Shown here one piece after another: positions 49,885-62,733 of a stretch of DNA of 64,000 bases. Every line of letters begins with the position of its first letter. The stretch's first letter is position 1. The DNA is from Pilatotrama ljubarskyi (lineage: Eukaryota > Basidiomycota > Agaricomycetes > Polyporales > Polyporaceae): assembly GCA_022385805.1 (NCBI GenBank), contig MU277670.1, positions 1,025,102 to 1,089,101 on the forward strand. The letters run 5' to 3'. The notes under the pieces are model-generated. The model saw only the letters and a list, made by a program, of their open reading frames with translations, had not been told where the DNA came from and ran no database searches. The position numbers and the translations under genes were made by a program.

Positions 49885-52800
49885 CTACCGTGCGGTGCGA
49901 GCAGCCTGGACGACCACTATGCTCGCGCTCGTCCCTGCCGCAACGAACGCAGACGCGACCTCGCCCAGGACCTTCGGCAGCTCCGTGCCCAACGACGCGT
50001 TGTGCTCCATACACAACTGGCGCAGCTCTTCGGAGTGCGCCTGGACGGCCATACGTCGCGAGCGGCCCGCGACGAGCACTAGGCGCCCGCGGCTCGACAG
50101 GCTGCGTGAGGCGTGCGTGGTGATACTGTGAAGGGGGGCGCTTGACGCGTCTTCTACGAAGCTCACCCGCGACAGGGCCTGGGACAGCTCGGGCAGAGAG
50201 TTGGCGGAAGACGTGTACCGCGCCCAGATCAGGTTGTCGGCGGTTTCCGAGACGAGCCGGGTCTGCGTGTTCTGCACGCCGTAGACCGTATCTGGGAATG
50301 CGGTCTGCCAGACGAAGCATTAGCTTCGCGCTTCGGCGACGCACGCAATTCGGTACTCACGTTGTGTGTGACCTCCGAGTGTAGGAAATTCGATGCCTTC
50401 GCTTGGTCAATGGAATTGAACTGCGACACGGCCTCGGCGCCGAGCTTTCGAATTTTCATCACGGTCGCCGTTACGGCGGGGTTCATGCAGAGTTGCACTG
50501 CGAAGCACAGCGCAAGTCGATCATCGGGTCCTCCAAAGAAGGGCACAAACAAATGATATTGCGCATCGCTTTCGAACGCTTGAGGGAGGCCGCGATCCCA
50601 GAATAGCGCAACATCCGCGGGCACATCGGCAAACACGCGGCGAATGTACTGTGCCTGTCCGCTCGCAGCGCTTCTGTCACGCTTCTGCTGGAAGAGGCCG
50701 TCAAAGGGTGCGGAACCGGACGCAGGGGCTTCGCTCGATGTCGGAGCACCCCCGGATACGTCGGAAGTCTCCGCTTGACCCGTGCCATCGTCCACGGGCA
50801 GCGACGGACTCACCCACGGCACGATGACCAGCTGGCTCGCGGCGTCCCGCACGTGCTGCGCGACGTGCGCCGGGAAATCGTCGAGGCCGACGACTGCGAG
50901 TGCGGTCGAGATGTCCATGCCGTTCAGGTAGCCGAGGGTCTTGAGCACCGCGAGAATCGCATCGCTGTGCACGAGCGCCTCGGCTTCCTGCGACTTGAGG
51001 ACGGCCGACGTACGGTGCGTGAGCTCGATTAGACGCAGCGCGTCGATTGCGATACGACGATGCTGTGTCGAGACTTGGTTACTGACGTCGGCCGGGATAT
51101 GAGGGAGAGCTGCATTTTGCGCCGTTTTCTCATTGTCGTGCGAAGAGGACAAGGATTTGCGAGCAGGAGAGAAGCCCGGGGCAGAAGGGGGTTGAAGGAG
51201 TTGCATGAGGGTCATCACCGCAGGAAGTTGTTCGATTCGGTCCACGATGACGGAAAAGCGTGTCTTGATCGCATCCGGGAAGTCGCCCCTCACTGCGACA
51301 ACGTCGCCAGTCTCCACAGCCGATGTAGTGCCGAGATCGCGCGTGGTCATCGTAGTGGAGCGGACGCGATATTTGGGAGGATAGAAGAGAATCGTAAGGG
51401 GTGTAGTCATGAATGTCAAAATCAGCGCGTGCAGCACAAACATGGAAAACAGTCGAGTGTCGAGGATGCCGGCTTGAAGGCCGACGTTGAGAACAATGAG
51501 CTCAACCAACCTGTGATAGCGGTCACAAGGGCGAGACGACATGCCTGCTGATCAAACGTACCCTTTGCAACTCATCAAGGTACCAATTGCGCCGGCTTCT
51601 CTGATCTTGAAGCCTGATAACCTCGCCATGATGCCGCATCCCAGGAATTTGGAGAAGAACGCCACGACGCAGATGAGGACGACGTAGCCCCAAGTGATGC
51701 CGCTGTCTAGAAGTCCTAAGTTCGTTCGTAACCCTGACAGAGCAAAGTACTGGGGTCGCTCGATCAGTTAGCGCGCCGAGGTAGCAGGAAAGAGAAAGAG
51801 ACTTACCAAGGGCAAAAAGAGGATGCTGACAAGATCCTCTAGCTTCTCCACCATTGCGATAGCGAAACCGTTGTCGTGCGGAATGACCAGCCCAGCTAAG
51901 AATCCTCCCTGGTGCTGACATCAGCGGATGGTCGGCTCGCGTGTTTCCCCGACGTACGAAGATGGCATGGATGCCGATGATATCCGTGAAGAAACCGGAT
52001 ATGAGGACCAAGACGACCGTGATAGTCATCATCATCGCGGAAGGGTTTCCTGCCTCTAAACTGCCTGACTTCTTTGCGATCCAGCGGTATGCCCATCGGA
52101 CGGGCATGCACATGAACAGGACAAATCCCATGCCAGTCAGGAGTACCCAGAGGGCTGTGAGACCGCTCGAAGCATTGATCAGAGCGACCGCAAGGGCAAG
52201 CAGAACCCATCCGACGACTAGCAGCGAGGAAGGTTAGTGGCAGAAGTCGAAGTGTACATAGCATGACTTACCGTCGTTACCGACACCGGCGGACAGCACA
52301 ACGACACCCACAGTCGTATCGAGCAGCTTGAGCTCAGTGAGGATGCGACACAGCACTGGGAACGCAGTGATCCCGACCGCCACTGCGACGAAAAGTATGA
52401 AGTACCCAAAATTATCTGTCTCGTCGGTGAAGGTATGGTAGATCGGCACTGCGAGGGCTGCCCCGAGCCCAAGGGGTACGAGCAGGCCAGCAACCGAAAT
52501 AGCGGTGGAGGCCTTGGCATTCTTGCGTACAACGCGCATGTCGACTTCCATTCCTACAAGGAAGAGGAAGAGGACGAGGCCAACGTTGGCTGTGAGGTTG
52601 AGGATGGGCATAGATAAGTCCGGAAAGATTGTCGCAGTGAAGTGCGGGATCCTGCCCATTACGGACGGGCCTAGGAGTACGCCACCGATGACCTCGGCTA
52701 TAACGCGGGGCTGGCGAATACGTGCGAAGACCAACGCGAGGAGCTGGGTCAACCCGATGATGACAACTACGCAGTGCCTCTTAGCGGCGGCGATCCTGAG

Positions 52801-53017
52801 AGCTTCCAGAAGTACACACCTACTTGGATAACCCATAGTCTTATGGGGTCATTTGCGTTGTAATGCGACGGATTTTCCCCAGAGAATACACCTGCCTATG
52901 TCGGCAGGATTCAGTGGTTTGGAGCAACCACGAAGGCGCAATGCCTCAACAACATACCTGTGAAGGCGCCGTCGCCCTCTTGGCGAGCTCAACCACGTCG
53001 CTTGCGAAGGAGCCCAT
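49885..53017 (-). CDS. KHA1: K+/H+ antiporter, Kha1-type (CPA2 family)
   Basis: Monovalent cation/proton antiporter of the CPA2 family; yeast Kha1 works in the Golgi and affects pH and K+ homeostasis. Start MGSFASDVVELAKRATAPSQ at 53017, in the expected lumenal leader. Transmembrane segments follow: LTQLLALVFARIRQPRVIAE, VIGGVLLGPSVMGR, ILNLTANVGLVLFLFLVGME, AVGITAFPVLCRILTELKLL, then VGVVVLSAGVGNDVVGWVLL with the Asp expected in CPA2 transport sites. Later come GFVLFMCMPVRW, TITVVLVLISGFFTDIIGIH and LVELIVLNVGLQAGIL. The last third (from about 51300) is a long soluble cytosolic domain with two USP-like halves and a Ser/Gly/Ala-rich insert. Total roughly 870 residues, as in other fungal Kha1. 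Several introns of about 50 bp. Confidence 0.92.
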
Positions 53018-53821
53018 GGCTGGAAGGTAGGTTGGGCGACCTGTCTGCTGGCAGAGAGATGGGAGGGCAGAGGGAGACTGGACAGGAGCGGGCGGGTCTG
53101 ATATCCGACATGAGCTTGTATAGTTAAGGGTCGAGTGGCTTGCAAGTGCCCGCCCAGCCCGCCCCTATAGGCTCGGCGTTACGTCGATCGAACGTTACAG
53201 TAAGTACCGTTCCATCAATCGAAGCTTCTGCACCGCAATACCTCGTCCAGATCTACTCCGCCGATGGCGTACAGAACAACTGTCTCGTTTGTGGAACCCT
53301 CCAGGACACGGTGCCTGCTGCACCAAAACCCCAGCAATGCTCACCTCTCGAAGTGATTTGTGCAGAACACTGGCACTGCACTTCAAAATGACTCTTATAA
53401 GGGTAAGTCGCAGCTATGCGAAACCAGGGTTGGTGGTCAGGCGTTCCACCCCGTACGACAATGGTGGATATCACCCTTCATACATAGTCGACTGCTCACA
53501 GTGAAAGACATGCGAGAGGCAGGCGCTGTGTATGCGTTCAGTAAGGCTGTTTGTCACTCGCTGCAACTCAGAACCTCAAGGTACCTAGCCAGGCTTCGTC
53601 TGCATCCGGGTCTGTCGTCGATACTCATCACTGAGCGAAGAGATGACGACATGAACGCACGGTCGAACATTCGAATGCCTGCTGAACTTGACGAATTCAA
53701 CGCCGCACGGGCCAGTTCTTCCAACAAACAGATGGGAGTCGCGTTAATAGTACATCGTGAAAGAAACATCTGAGGCGAATGCACCTCTGCCTCAGAGGGC
53801 GGCATAGCGATATACAGACGA
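53018..53821. other. Intergenic region upstream of KHA1
   Basis: About 800 bp between the KHA1 start and the BUD31 stop, both minus strand. It holds the KHA1 promoter and the BUD31 3' end. Short open frames overlap on both strands. No gene is seen. Confidence 0.35.
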
Positions 53822-54494
53822 TCATGAGTCTGAACTACACCCGCGACAGCCTGGACGATAATCAACACAAAACGTCAACTACACAGAAGAGTGATGGACA
53901 TACCACAATGCACACATTCCACAACAGTGCCTGGTCTGAGTTGAGCCTTTGGCACTCGACATATGCACGTCGAGCCTTGGTAATTCATGTCCTGCGCAGG
54001 TGGACAGGAGTATCAGTATCAGAGCAGTGATAGCAAATAGTCATGGGCAATTACCCGGGTTTGTATGCATCGTAGACAGCAAAGCTTCTCATAGCCTGGT
54101 TTCTTCCACTTCGCAATGAGACTGGAACGTTTGTTAGCACGGCACAGCTGCAACTGGGGATGATCCGCTTACTTCGCATCTGCATATCCCTCCTTCAACA
54201 GCCAGTCGTACAATTCTTTGCTGATGGCCTCTCGTTTGTAGTACAACTCATAAATGTACCGTGAACGAGTATGCGATATGCGCATGATAGGCCACAAGGA
54301 TTCTGTCTTGCGTTTGCCCTCGTGAGACTCGTTTTCTGCATCTCGCATCTTTTTTGCGTAGTCATCCAGGATCTGGAGGACAACGATGCAGTGAGCGGTC
54401 ACACATGGTCTTGCTTCCGTCCAGGACCTACATCCTCTATGTCCTCGAAACCTTCTGGGGGTTTCTTGGTCCTCGACGTGCGGATCTTTGGCAT
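53822..54494 (-). CDS. BUD31: Pre-mRNA splicing factor Bud31/G10
   Basis: Zinc-containing splicing factor of the Prp19/NTC-related part of the activated spliceosome. Five exons give 148 residues. Exon 1 (54432-54494) reads [20 protein letters not shown]. Exon 2 (54173-54372) carries [34 protein letters not shown] and [11 protein letters not shown]. Then [36 protein letters not shown] and VVECVHCG, with a last exon giving CRGCSSDS. All family cysteines are kept, in the CCLRC, CIC and HCGCRGC groups. The last small exon is found only by splicing at gtatgtcc...tccag, and it restores the GCRGC end. Diverges from the TB2/DP1 gene. Confidence 0.95.
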
Positions 54495-54963
54495 ACTGGC
54501 TGGTAACTTGTGGTTGTGGCGAAAGAGGCTAGAGGAAGTGCTCGAGGTCGGCGGGGACGCTGAGCTCGTTGAAGTCACTGGCGGTGGCGGGGACTGAGGC
54601 GGAGGCGGTGGCGGGCGGGCGAAGATCGCGTTACGTAAGCAACCCCGTGCCGCCTCGCGGAGAGCACGCGTCGGACGCGCTATGGGTGTTCCCGAGTCTG
54701 GATCAGCCACCGACGTCCGTCGTATTTCTACCCTCCAGCTTGCCTCTTCCCGTTCACCACAACGTTCTCTCCTCGGCCTTCATTCGTCCATCCAATACGC
54801 TCCAGCACCTCTCCTGCGCGGAACTTGACCTCGAACACATCCTCGACGTGCATGTTGGATTCTGAACAAACACAACGAAGTGCAGGGTAGCCCCAGTGCA
54901 GACTTGACCGCAAGACAACTCGACTCCTGACGTGTCCTTGTCTAACTTATATTCTTTTGACCG
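54495..54963. promoter_or_regulatory. Divergent promoter region (BUD31 / TB2-DP1)
   Basis: About 470 bp between divergent start codons. GGCGGAGGCGGTGGCG-type repeats around 54585-54615 make the BUD31 side GC-rich; the other side is pyrimidine-rich. No strong TATA box. Confidence 0.4.
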
Positions 54964-56994
54964 ATGCCTCTCGTGGTCCCGGTTCTCCGGCTGGCCTACG
55001 TCTTCCTAAACGTCTTCGACACCTTCAAGGTTCTTCGGTTACCCCCTCCCTCGGCGCGGAATGGTGGGCAGCCCAGCGCCCGCGCGATGAGCCAGCGCAA
55101 ACGCGCCATGAAGGGCACCATGACGGTATGGATGGTCTGGGTGAGTTTGGTCCGGTCGTGTGACAACTATGTTGTTGATTGCTGAACTCGAGGCAGGCGT
55201 GCTTTACCTTGTATGAACGATGGGTCGAGACGATCGTGTGGCTCTTCATACCGTTCTACGGCGAGATCAAGGCGCTCGTCATCCTGTTCTTCCTGTTGAC
55301 TCGTGCAAAGGTCAGTGGTCATTGGCTCATCGATGACAGATCGGTCTGAACATTCTTGACTTCAGGGTGCAGAGCCTATATACCTTCATATCCTCCGACC
55401 CGTCATCAAACCCTATAGCGCTCCGCTGGATGCTCTGTTTGACGGCCTATCCTCCGTGGGCGACCTTCTGCTTCTGATGGCATTGATCCCAGTGCAACGT
55501 GCGCAGGATTACTATCGCCGTTGGACGTCTGCCCTTGATCCCCCGGACGTAGACGTTCGTTCGTGGCACCCCGACGCTCCTCGCACTGGCGGCCGTCCCA
55601 CCGCTCATCGGGCTTATGTCTCTGAGGCGAACGGAGATGCACGCGGGCACGCGGCACGCGACGTCTATACTGGTTCTCTTAGGCAGGCACGCTCCGCTGC
55701 CACTGCCTCTGGCTCTTCTACTCCTGCCCGCCAGATCTGGTATCCGCCAGCCTCAGCGTATTCAGATGAAGCCTCCTTGAATCCACACTCGGGTCTGCCA
55801 ACCCCTCCAATCGACCATCGACGACAACTTCTAACTGGGCCCCCTGATGTCGTCGACGAATGGAGGCAGTACCCCCCCTTCCCTTCCGCGTATCCTCCCA
55901 CACCTCTGCCTGCCTCCTCCCACCTTCCATCCGCCGAGCCTCCAATCGCAGCTCCGCGGCCTGTACGTCCGTCTGGCGCGCAATTTTCAGGGATCGACGA
56001 GGAGTCGGACGAAGACAACGACGCACACCTTGAGACCCGGCAGGGTTTTCGCAGGTCGCTCCTGTTGCCGCGTGAGCCCCAGAACCCCGGCTCCGATGGC
56101 GACTTGAGCGACGAAGACCACATGAAAGGGGTTCAACGTACACAATCACCACAAGAACAATCGACAACAACGACAGTCATAGCTGCAGACGGTCATCTTA
56201 CCGCGTCCGAGATGAGCCTCGATGAAGGCGGTGGTAGCGACATGGACGATGAAGACGACTTTAATGTCACGCTCCGGACACCTCACCCTCGGAAAACGCT
56301 TCGACGGGAGAGCATGCTCACCGATGACGAGATGCTCACCCCTCCGCCTTCTACCATCGCCATGACCATGTCCCTCGATAGTCAGGTCAGCAGGTCGACG
56401 GCCCTGAGCACCACAGATCAAGGGTCGTCCCTGAGGACTCGAACTGAGTCCATCTCTTCCACCGCCCTCTCCTCTGTGCCTGATGCACCGTCCCTGGCTG
56501 GACGGAAGCGACGTCTGCCCCGCTACGCGGAGGACAGCGTCAAGTTCAACGTCCGCGTCTCTGCCAGGAAGGCTAGGGCTACCTCGAGGGTAGCCTCTTC
56601 ATGCGCTTCCTCTGTGTCGACGACCGTCAGCCGGGCACGGGGCAAGGCTATCACTGCTCAGGCAACGGAAGCCGACGAGGACCAGGGTGCTCTGAGCGAC
56701 GCACCGTCCATGGCGGCGAAGAGGCAGAAGACCACCGGGGGACGCATCGCTCGCCCAAAGCCCTTGCGTAATGACAGTGAGAAGACCATCCGAGAAGCTT
56801 CAGTACGATCGACCTCGACGTCAACTGCTCGCTCCACAGCAGCTCGGCAGCCTTCGTCCCGAATCGCGACTGCCAATAAGGACCGCCCTCAGCTCGTCAA
56901 GAAGGAGAGCGTCCTCTCCACTACCTCTTCTGCTGCCTCGAAGACTCGTCGTGCCGCCGCCATTGCAGCTGACACAGCTCGCCCGCAGGACTGA
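54964..56994 (+). CDS. TB2/DP1/HVA22 (REEP/Yop1) family protein with long disordered tail
   Basis: Membrane-shaping ER protein of the TB2/DP1/HVA22 family (yeast Yop1, animal REEPs). Start MPLVVPVLRLAYVFLNVFDT. The conserved part is in the first three exons: MKGTMTVWMVWACFTLYERW, VETIVWLFIPFYGEIKALVI, LFFLLTRAKGAEPIYLHILR and PVIKPYSAPLDALFDG. These are the paired hairpin helices and following amphipathic helix. Introns lie at about 55140-55198 and 55311-55366. The last exon encodes about 470 further residues, far longer than Yop1 (180 residues). This tail is Ser/Thr/Pro/Arg-rich with an acidic block (GGGSDMDDEDDF) and repeated Ser clusters. Such tails occur in some longer REEP-like fungal proteins; a regulatory or microtubule-binding role is inference. 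Confidence 0.87.
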
Positions 56995-57731
56995 AAGGAG
57001 GATCGACACAGACTTTTACGCATTTGCTGAGCATTTATACGTCCTATCACGCATCGCAGCATCTCATAACACGCAGTTCGTCGCACACAATCCGCATCAC
57101 TGTAAATTATTGCAATACACAGTCTTCCGAGTGCTCGTGTTCTCATGCACTTCCACGCTCGGACTCGTGCAGCTGCTTCACTGACTCTAGCTGGTTGTTT
57201 CCCGGCTGTCCGGGGAGATGAACCTTGTATTATACGGCCGATCGCGAGATTCGTTCTCGATCAGTGAGGAAGCGCCCGTTTACGCCTCCTGTGTACCTTG
57301 CTGTGTACATCGCTGCTATGTTCCCCGCATTCTTGAGTACACACCCGTGGACAACGTCCTAAATCTCTATGCGGCTCATCTCTTCAGGATGCCTACGGTC
57401 TGAGGAAAGACCTGCAAGCCGTCGTATCTGTTATCATGCAGCGCCCTTACCGTATCATGAGGCGCTACTGAACCATTCCCATCATCCACCTGATAAGTCG
57501 GCTCCCCGGAGCTGCATCCTGAGGCGTTCCTCCACACGGTCGGCCTCCATTTACATTTATAAAGTCTCAAAATGCCACATTGCAGGTCACACGGCCGGGC
57601 CATCATCTCCACTTCGTCGTGCCTGGGGCGGTCCGGATAGAAGTGTAGGCTCTGGAGGTTCTCCTCGACCGTCCAAGTCTCCCCGAGTCTCCCTTCGGTG
57701 GCCGCTGCTTTCTTGACCCTCGCTTGCCAAG
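56995..57731. promoter_or_regulatory. Intergenic region with TATA-like box upstream of ATG22
   Basis: About 740 bp between two plus-strand genes. A TATA-like tttataaag at 57557-57565 is about 170 bp before the ATG22 start. No gene is supported here. Confidence 0.4.
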
Positions 57732-60298
57732 ATGTCGCGCCAGCCTATACCTGAGATAGTGCCCGAAGTCATGGCACATCCTCTGGTCACTGTGGACTCT
57801 GAAGATGACTCTGGAAAGGGAGACTCGGGCGTTGAGACAGAGGTGGTCGCAATCGCCCCGGTGCGGAAGGACGAGCCCGTTGTCACGCGAAAGGTCTGCT
57901 ACATTAGCCTCAGCAAGTCTGAAGACCGTACTTACAGGGTACTCAACAGGAACTGTGGAGCTACTACCGTGCGTCCAGCCAGTCGTTCCATATTGGGCTG
58001 CCTCGACTGACCACATATCAGTGTACTATAACGGTGACAACGTACGAGCTGTCTACTTGAGTGATGCTTCCCTTGCTGACTGTGAACGGGACCCAGGGAG
58101 TTGGCCCGTTAGGTTCGTCGCCGAGCGCGTCGCGCCCCTGGCTTCGCCTCACTAAAGTCTCCACAATGCAGGCTATTCCATGACTCTGTTCCAGTCGCTC
58201 GCGACTGCCGCAGGGTTCGACCCTGTCAAGGGTCCGGGTTCGGACTGCTCGGCCCCGGACGCGTCGGGACAATGCGTCTTGCCCTGGTCCGGCGGCACAA
58301 AGGCAGTCAGCTCCGTCGTGCTCGTAGCAAATGGTGTTAGCTTCGCGGTACGTTTTGTCCAGCACACGTTCCGGGGCCCGTGAATCTCAGTTAGCACTCC
58401 TGCATAGGTCATGACGCTCATCTTTACGACTATCGGATCCGCTGCGGACTATGGCACATTTGGCCGGTGGTTGCTTCTAATACTCACCGTCATCTGCTGG
58501 GCTGCTCAATTTGCCAGCATGTCATTGACTTGTGAGCCCCATCTCTCACTTACGAATTGGATACTTCCTGATCATCGTCAAGCACCGGACCGTTGGAGCC
58601 TTGCCATGGCTCTGTACATGATAGGTTTTATCTCATACGGCGCGACACTCGTATTCTACGCAGCGCTCTTCCCGCGTCTGGCCCGGAACACTCCGCATGC
58701 TCGTGAGCTTCGTGAGAAGTACGAGCGCGGCGAGATTTCCGCCGACGAATACGAGGTGGAAGAGAGCCTCGAGAAGAACCGCATCAGCAACATCAGCACG
58801 GTGAGCCGCATCTCGCAGGGCTTTCCAATGAAGCACTGTGCCACTGACGTGATATATACGACAGATGCACAGTAACATTGGTTACATCGCTACATTGGCG
58901 TTGAACCTCTCATTGCTTCTGCCCCGTGCCAACGATCCGAAGGTCAACAACTACGTCTTGGTTCTGTACGTTCAGTCATGTGCGTTATCTCGGATTCCCT
59001 TAGCTGAGTATGACACAGGACAAACGGATACTGGGTCCTTCTCGGAATCTGGTGGTGTGAGTCCATGAGATTTGAGGCTACTCCGAGGGCACTATAACTG
59101 GCCATTATCAGTCATATTCCAGCAGCCGAGGCCGGGTCCTTCTCTTCCTAAAGGAGAGCATTACTTGACAATTGGATGGAAACAGGTACGGTGCATGCCC
59201 GTTCACCATGCCGTGCATTACTCATACCCGTCGCTACTAAATAGATCTGGATAGCGCTCAAGCAGTACAAGAAGCTGCCGTACACCTTCATCTACCTGGT
59301 GGCGTTCTTCCTGCTCGCCGACGTAAGAGCATCTCACAGCTGTTGTATTGTGGATCACTCATACAATCGTGATATGATACGCAGGGTCTGAACACTACTG
59401 GCACGCTCGTTTCGATCTGTCAGAACGACAAATTCCAGTTCTCATTCCTGCAGAACACGTATCTCGGACTGGCGCAAGCTATAACATCGACGCTCAGGTA
59501 GGCACCCGCTTGCCGTGTCGTATGGTAGCTTGTGTCGTGACTTACTCGCCTTGACAGCACTCTAGGCTTCTGGTACATTCAGAAGTATTGGAAGATCAGT
59601 ACAAAGAAGATGGCAAGTAGCCGGCACCCTGGGTGTCTGATATCAGATGACTGACTTCGGTCTCCTTGCAGTTCACGGTTACCAACGTTGTGACGATTTT
59701 AATCCCTCTGTGGGGCATGATCGGGATCTGGACGACGAAGTTCGGGTATGTGTTAGACTCTTCCAGGCATGATATTTGCCTGACGATGCCGCGCAGCTTC
59801 CACAACGTCTGGGAGTTCTGGGCGTACAACGTCATGTTCGGCCTCTTCCAGGCGCCGTACTACGCCTTCTCGCAGACAATGATGGCCGAGCTCACCCCGC
59901 CCGGGTTCGACAACATGGTACGCGGCTTTCCTTCATCTACACGTTGCCCGATCGTGACTTTGCGCAGTTCTTTGGTCTGTTCGGCCTCTCCAACCGTGCG
60001 TCCTCCATGATCGGCCCCAACGTGATTCAAGCCATCATCGACCGCACGGGCGACAACTGGAAGGGCTTCCCGTTCCTCTTCGCGCTCTGCACCGCGGCGA
60101 GCATCGTCATCTGGTTCGGTACGTCTCTTCTTACACACATCTGTCACCCTGGGAGGGCTGAGTTGTACGGCAGGCGTGGACGTGACCACTGGCCGTCGCG
60201 ACGCGGTCTCGTGGGCGGAGAAACACAGGTCGTACGCAGAGACCGGGGTGTTCACGTCAGAGGAGGATCCCGTTCTGGAGTCGCCGAAGAAAGCATAG
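57732..60298 (+). CDS. ATG22: Vacuolar efflux transporter Atg22
   Basis: Major-facilitator-type vacuolar membrane protein that exports amino acids released by autophagy. Start MSRQPIPEIVPEVMAHPLVT. The family start ELWSYYLYYNG is rebuilt across two introns, followed by YSMTLFQSLATAAGFDPVKG and NGVSFAVMTLIFTTIGSAAD. Multiple membrane helices follow, including RWLLLILTVICWAAQFASMS, IGFISYGATLVFYAALFPRL, LPYTFIYLVAFFLLADGLNT and FTVTNVVTILIPLWGMIGIW. Family blocks GLFQAPYYAFSQTMMAELTP, FGLFGLSNRASSMIGPNVIQ and FPFLFALCTAASIVIWFGVD support the call. It ends SEEDPVLESPKKA. About a dozen introns. Length (roughly 600 residues) fits the family. Confidence 0.92.
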
Positions 60299-60791
60299 TG
60301 CTCGTCTGTCTGCCATTGTACCTTCTTGGTTTGGTGTCCTCGGTTGCGAATGGGGATTGCGGATGCACGATGTACATAACGACTACGCGACGACAGCAAG
60401 ACGACTTTCACGCACTCTCCAAGAGACAGTGTTATCGTCTACGCAATGACTTCGTGCCTGGATCGCGAGCACCACCATTGCGTGGGATGAAGTGAGCCGT
60501 CCACCCTTAGCACTGCCCGCCACCGTGACGCGGCCAACGCCCAGTTTACAACAATCTCTATTAACGGTAGTCTGTACTATGAGAGAGGTGAATGCGACAA
60601 CAAAAGCAATACAGGGGCTATTGATAGCAACAGGTGCATGAGGAGATAAGCATATGCATGATGAAAGAAAAGTGATGTCGTGTGCATGCAGGCGGCGCTG
60701 GATTCTGCGGCGCAATGCCTGAAGGAAGGATTATGGTATGCGGGTGATAAGCGAACTGTCCGTGTCTTCGTGAGCCCAGGTCCTGCGAGGG
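60299..60791. other. Convergent 3' intergenic region
   Basis: About 490 bp between convergent stop codons. AT-richer than flanking genes, with no coding signal. Likely both 3' UTRs and terminators. Confidence 0.35.
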
Positions 60792-62459
60792 TCAACGGTC
60801 TAAGAAGTCGATGATGGCCCGCGAAACTTCGTCCGGATGGCTGATCGTGATATCGTGCGGGCCGTCCTGGATAGTGACGAGTTCGGCGTGCGGGATGAGG
60901 GCTTGTACGCGCGCCGCGTATCGATATGGTACGACGCGGTCCGCAGTGCCCTGCGATAACACGTCAGCCGCGCGCCTCGACGTGGCCGAGGGTTATTTGG
61001 GAAACGCGAAGGAGATGGCACTCACCCAGATGAGGAGCACGCTCCCGTTCGTCTTGCGGGAATGTCGACCGAGCGCGGCGAACTGCGGAGCGAGGCTCCG
61101 GAGGGGCCCTTCGCGGATCGAGGACGCGAGGGCGGGATTGTACCCCGGCAGGTAAGCGGATTGTAGTCGGACGAGCTAGACAACGGGTGTCTTCAGTTCG
61201 CAGCACGGCCGCCACGCGAAGGTCGTCCGGAGACAGCGTGAAGGCACGTACCTCGCTTATGGGGTTGTCCGAGGATTTTTGGTTGGCGAGGTATTGTAAG
61301 TAGAGCTACGATGTACGTCAGTCCAAGTGCTCGAGGATTGGTAGGAGGGTCCGGAGGTTGGTCGTGTGAGCCCGGAGCACATAGCGGGTCGTGCGAGTCG
61401 TCCTCTCATAGTGAACAACCATGGACGCTGCATGGTCCGAATGGTACGAGAGGATAGTACTTCTCGGATCCCAGTCGTCATCTGTGGCAGGAGCTGGACG
61501 TACTCTGAACGGATAACTGGATGAGACGAGTTGCATGAGTGGCGACGAAAGGAACTTGGTTGTCCGAGACATGTCCGATGACTGCGACGAAGATGATCTC
61601 GTGAGTAACGACTTTTCAGCTACAGGTATGCATCGCGTACCTCCATCAGTCCCGCGCTGGCAATCAGAACTACCTTGTCGTTGACTAGATGAGGGAATTG
61701 CGCGCCGAATGCGGCAGCGATACCACCTCCCTATCACGCACCAGGATGATGATAGCGTGAATAAGGAGAGAAATGCATGCATACCATAGACACGCCGACA
61801 ACATTCGCCTTGTTCCATCCCACGTACTGAAGGAGGAGCGCGAGTTGGGTAGTGTACAGGCTCGCATCGTATGTGGTCTGCGGTGCATCGGAGTACCCAC
61901 GACCATACAGGTCTACACTATTAGTGAGTACGTATTGACGATGAACAGGCGAGCGACTCACCGTATAGGAGAACACGGTATCCTTTCGCAGCCAATTTAG
62001 GTGCGACGTCTCTCCAGATAATCGCGGGAACGGAGAGGCCGTGGATCAAGACGACCTAAGAAGCCCGTCTGCGGATGCTCTGCATGTTATGAGATGGATT
62101 CTCGTACCCGCTTGCCGTCTTCTGGACCGATGAGCCAATATCGGACCTATCACGCGCGGCCCGGTGAGTATGAACGCGAGAGGACTGGGTGAACGGACGC
62201 GACGTACCGTGCCGTATGGGAACTTGGCATATGCTCCGCCCTCGTAAAAATTGTCCGGATATATTGCCCAGGTTGGAGAGCTCTTCGGAAGTGTAGCGAG
62301 CGATGGGTGCACATAAAGCGAATCTGGAGAGTGGGGGAAGACGGTGAAGAAGTAGGCGAGGATGACGACGGTGGGGCAGACGAGGAGAAACCACTGGAAG
62401 GCGGAGGAGGGCGCCATGACTTGGAGGAGGAATGAGAGGCCCGGCGAGGGTGGGCTCAT
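60792..62459 (-). CDS. Membrane-anchored alpha/beta hydrolase
   Basis: Alpha/beta-hydrolase fold protein of the lipase/esterase type. Start MSPPSPGLSFLLQVMAPSSA at 62459, followed by a signal anchor (FLLVCPTVVILAYFFTVFP). The fold is seen in VVLIHGLSVPAIIWRDVAPK (oxyanion HG), GYRVLLYDLYGRGYSDAP, and NVVGVSMGGGIAAAFGAQFP with the nucleophile Ser in GxSxG. The acid strand is VLLIWGTADRVVPY and the catalytic His lies in DGPHDITISHPDEV; it ends AIIDFLDR. GVSM|GGG is created by splicing. The middle (cap) exons, around 61200-61700, are the least certain. Substrate not predictable; monoacylglycerol lipase-like or epoxide-hydrolase-like activity are options. Diverges from the next gene across 274 bp. 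Confidence 0.82.
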
Positions 62460-62733
62460 CGAGTGCGCAGGGCGTACGTGGGCGAGGAGAGTCTTGCCAC
62501 TGTCTGGCCGAGTGCCAGTACTGCGAGCCTAAGCCTTGCGAGTGGCCGCTGCTGCGACTCGTTCGCTCCGGCTTTCTCGGACCACGTGCAGGCACACACT
62601 CCCGTCACGTGTCGCCTTCGCGCGAAGGCGTTGTTGTGCGTTGTTTGCACGCGGCCTGCTTTCGGCGTGAACCTGGGTGGGATGGTGCGCTTGTCCTCGA
62701 CTCCTCGCCCGAGCTGCAAGGGCCTCTCGTCCT

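Noticed and set aside
53360..53773. 137-codon plus-strand frame between KHA1 and BUD31
   Set aside because: No recognisable motif or splice signals, and it competes with frames on the other strand.
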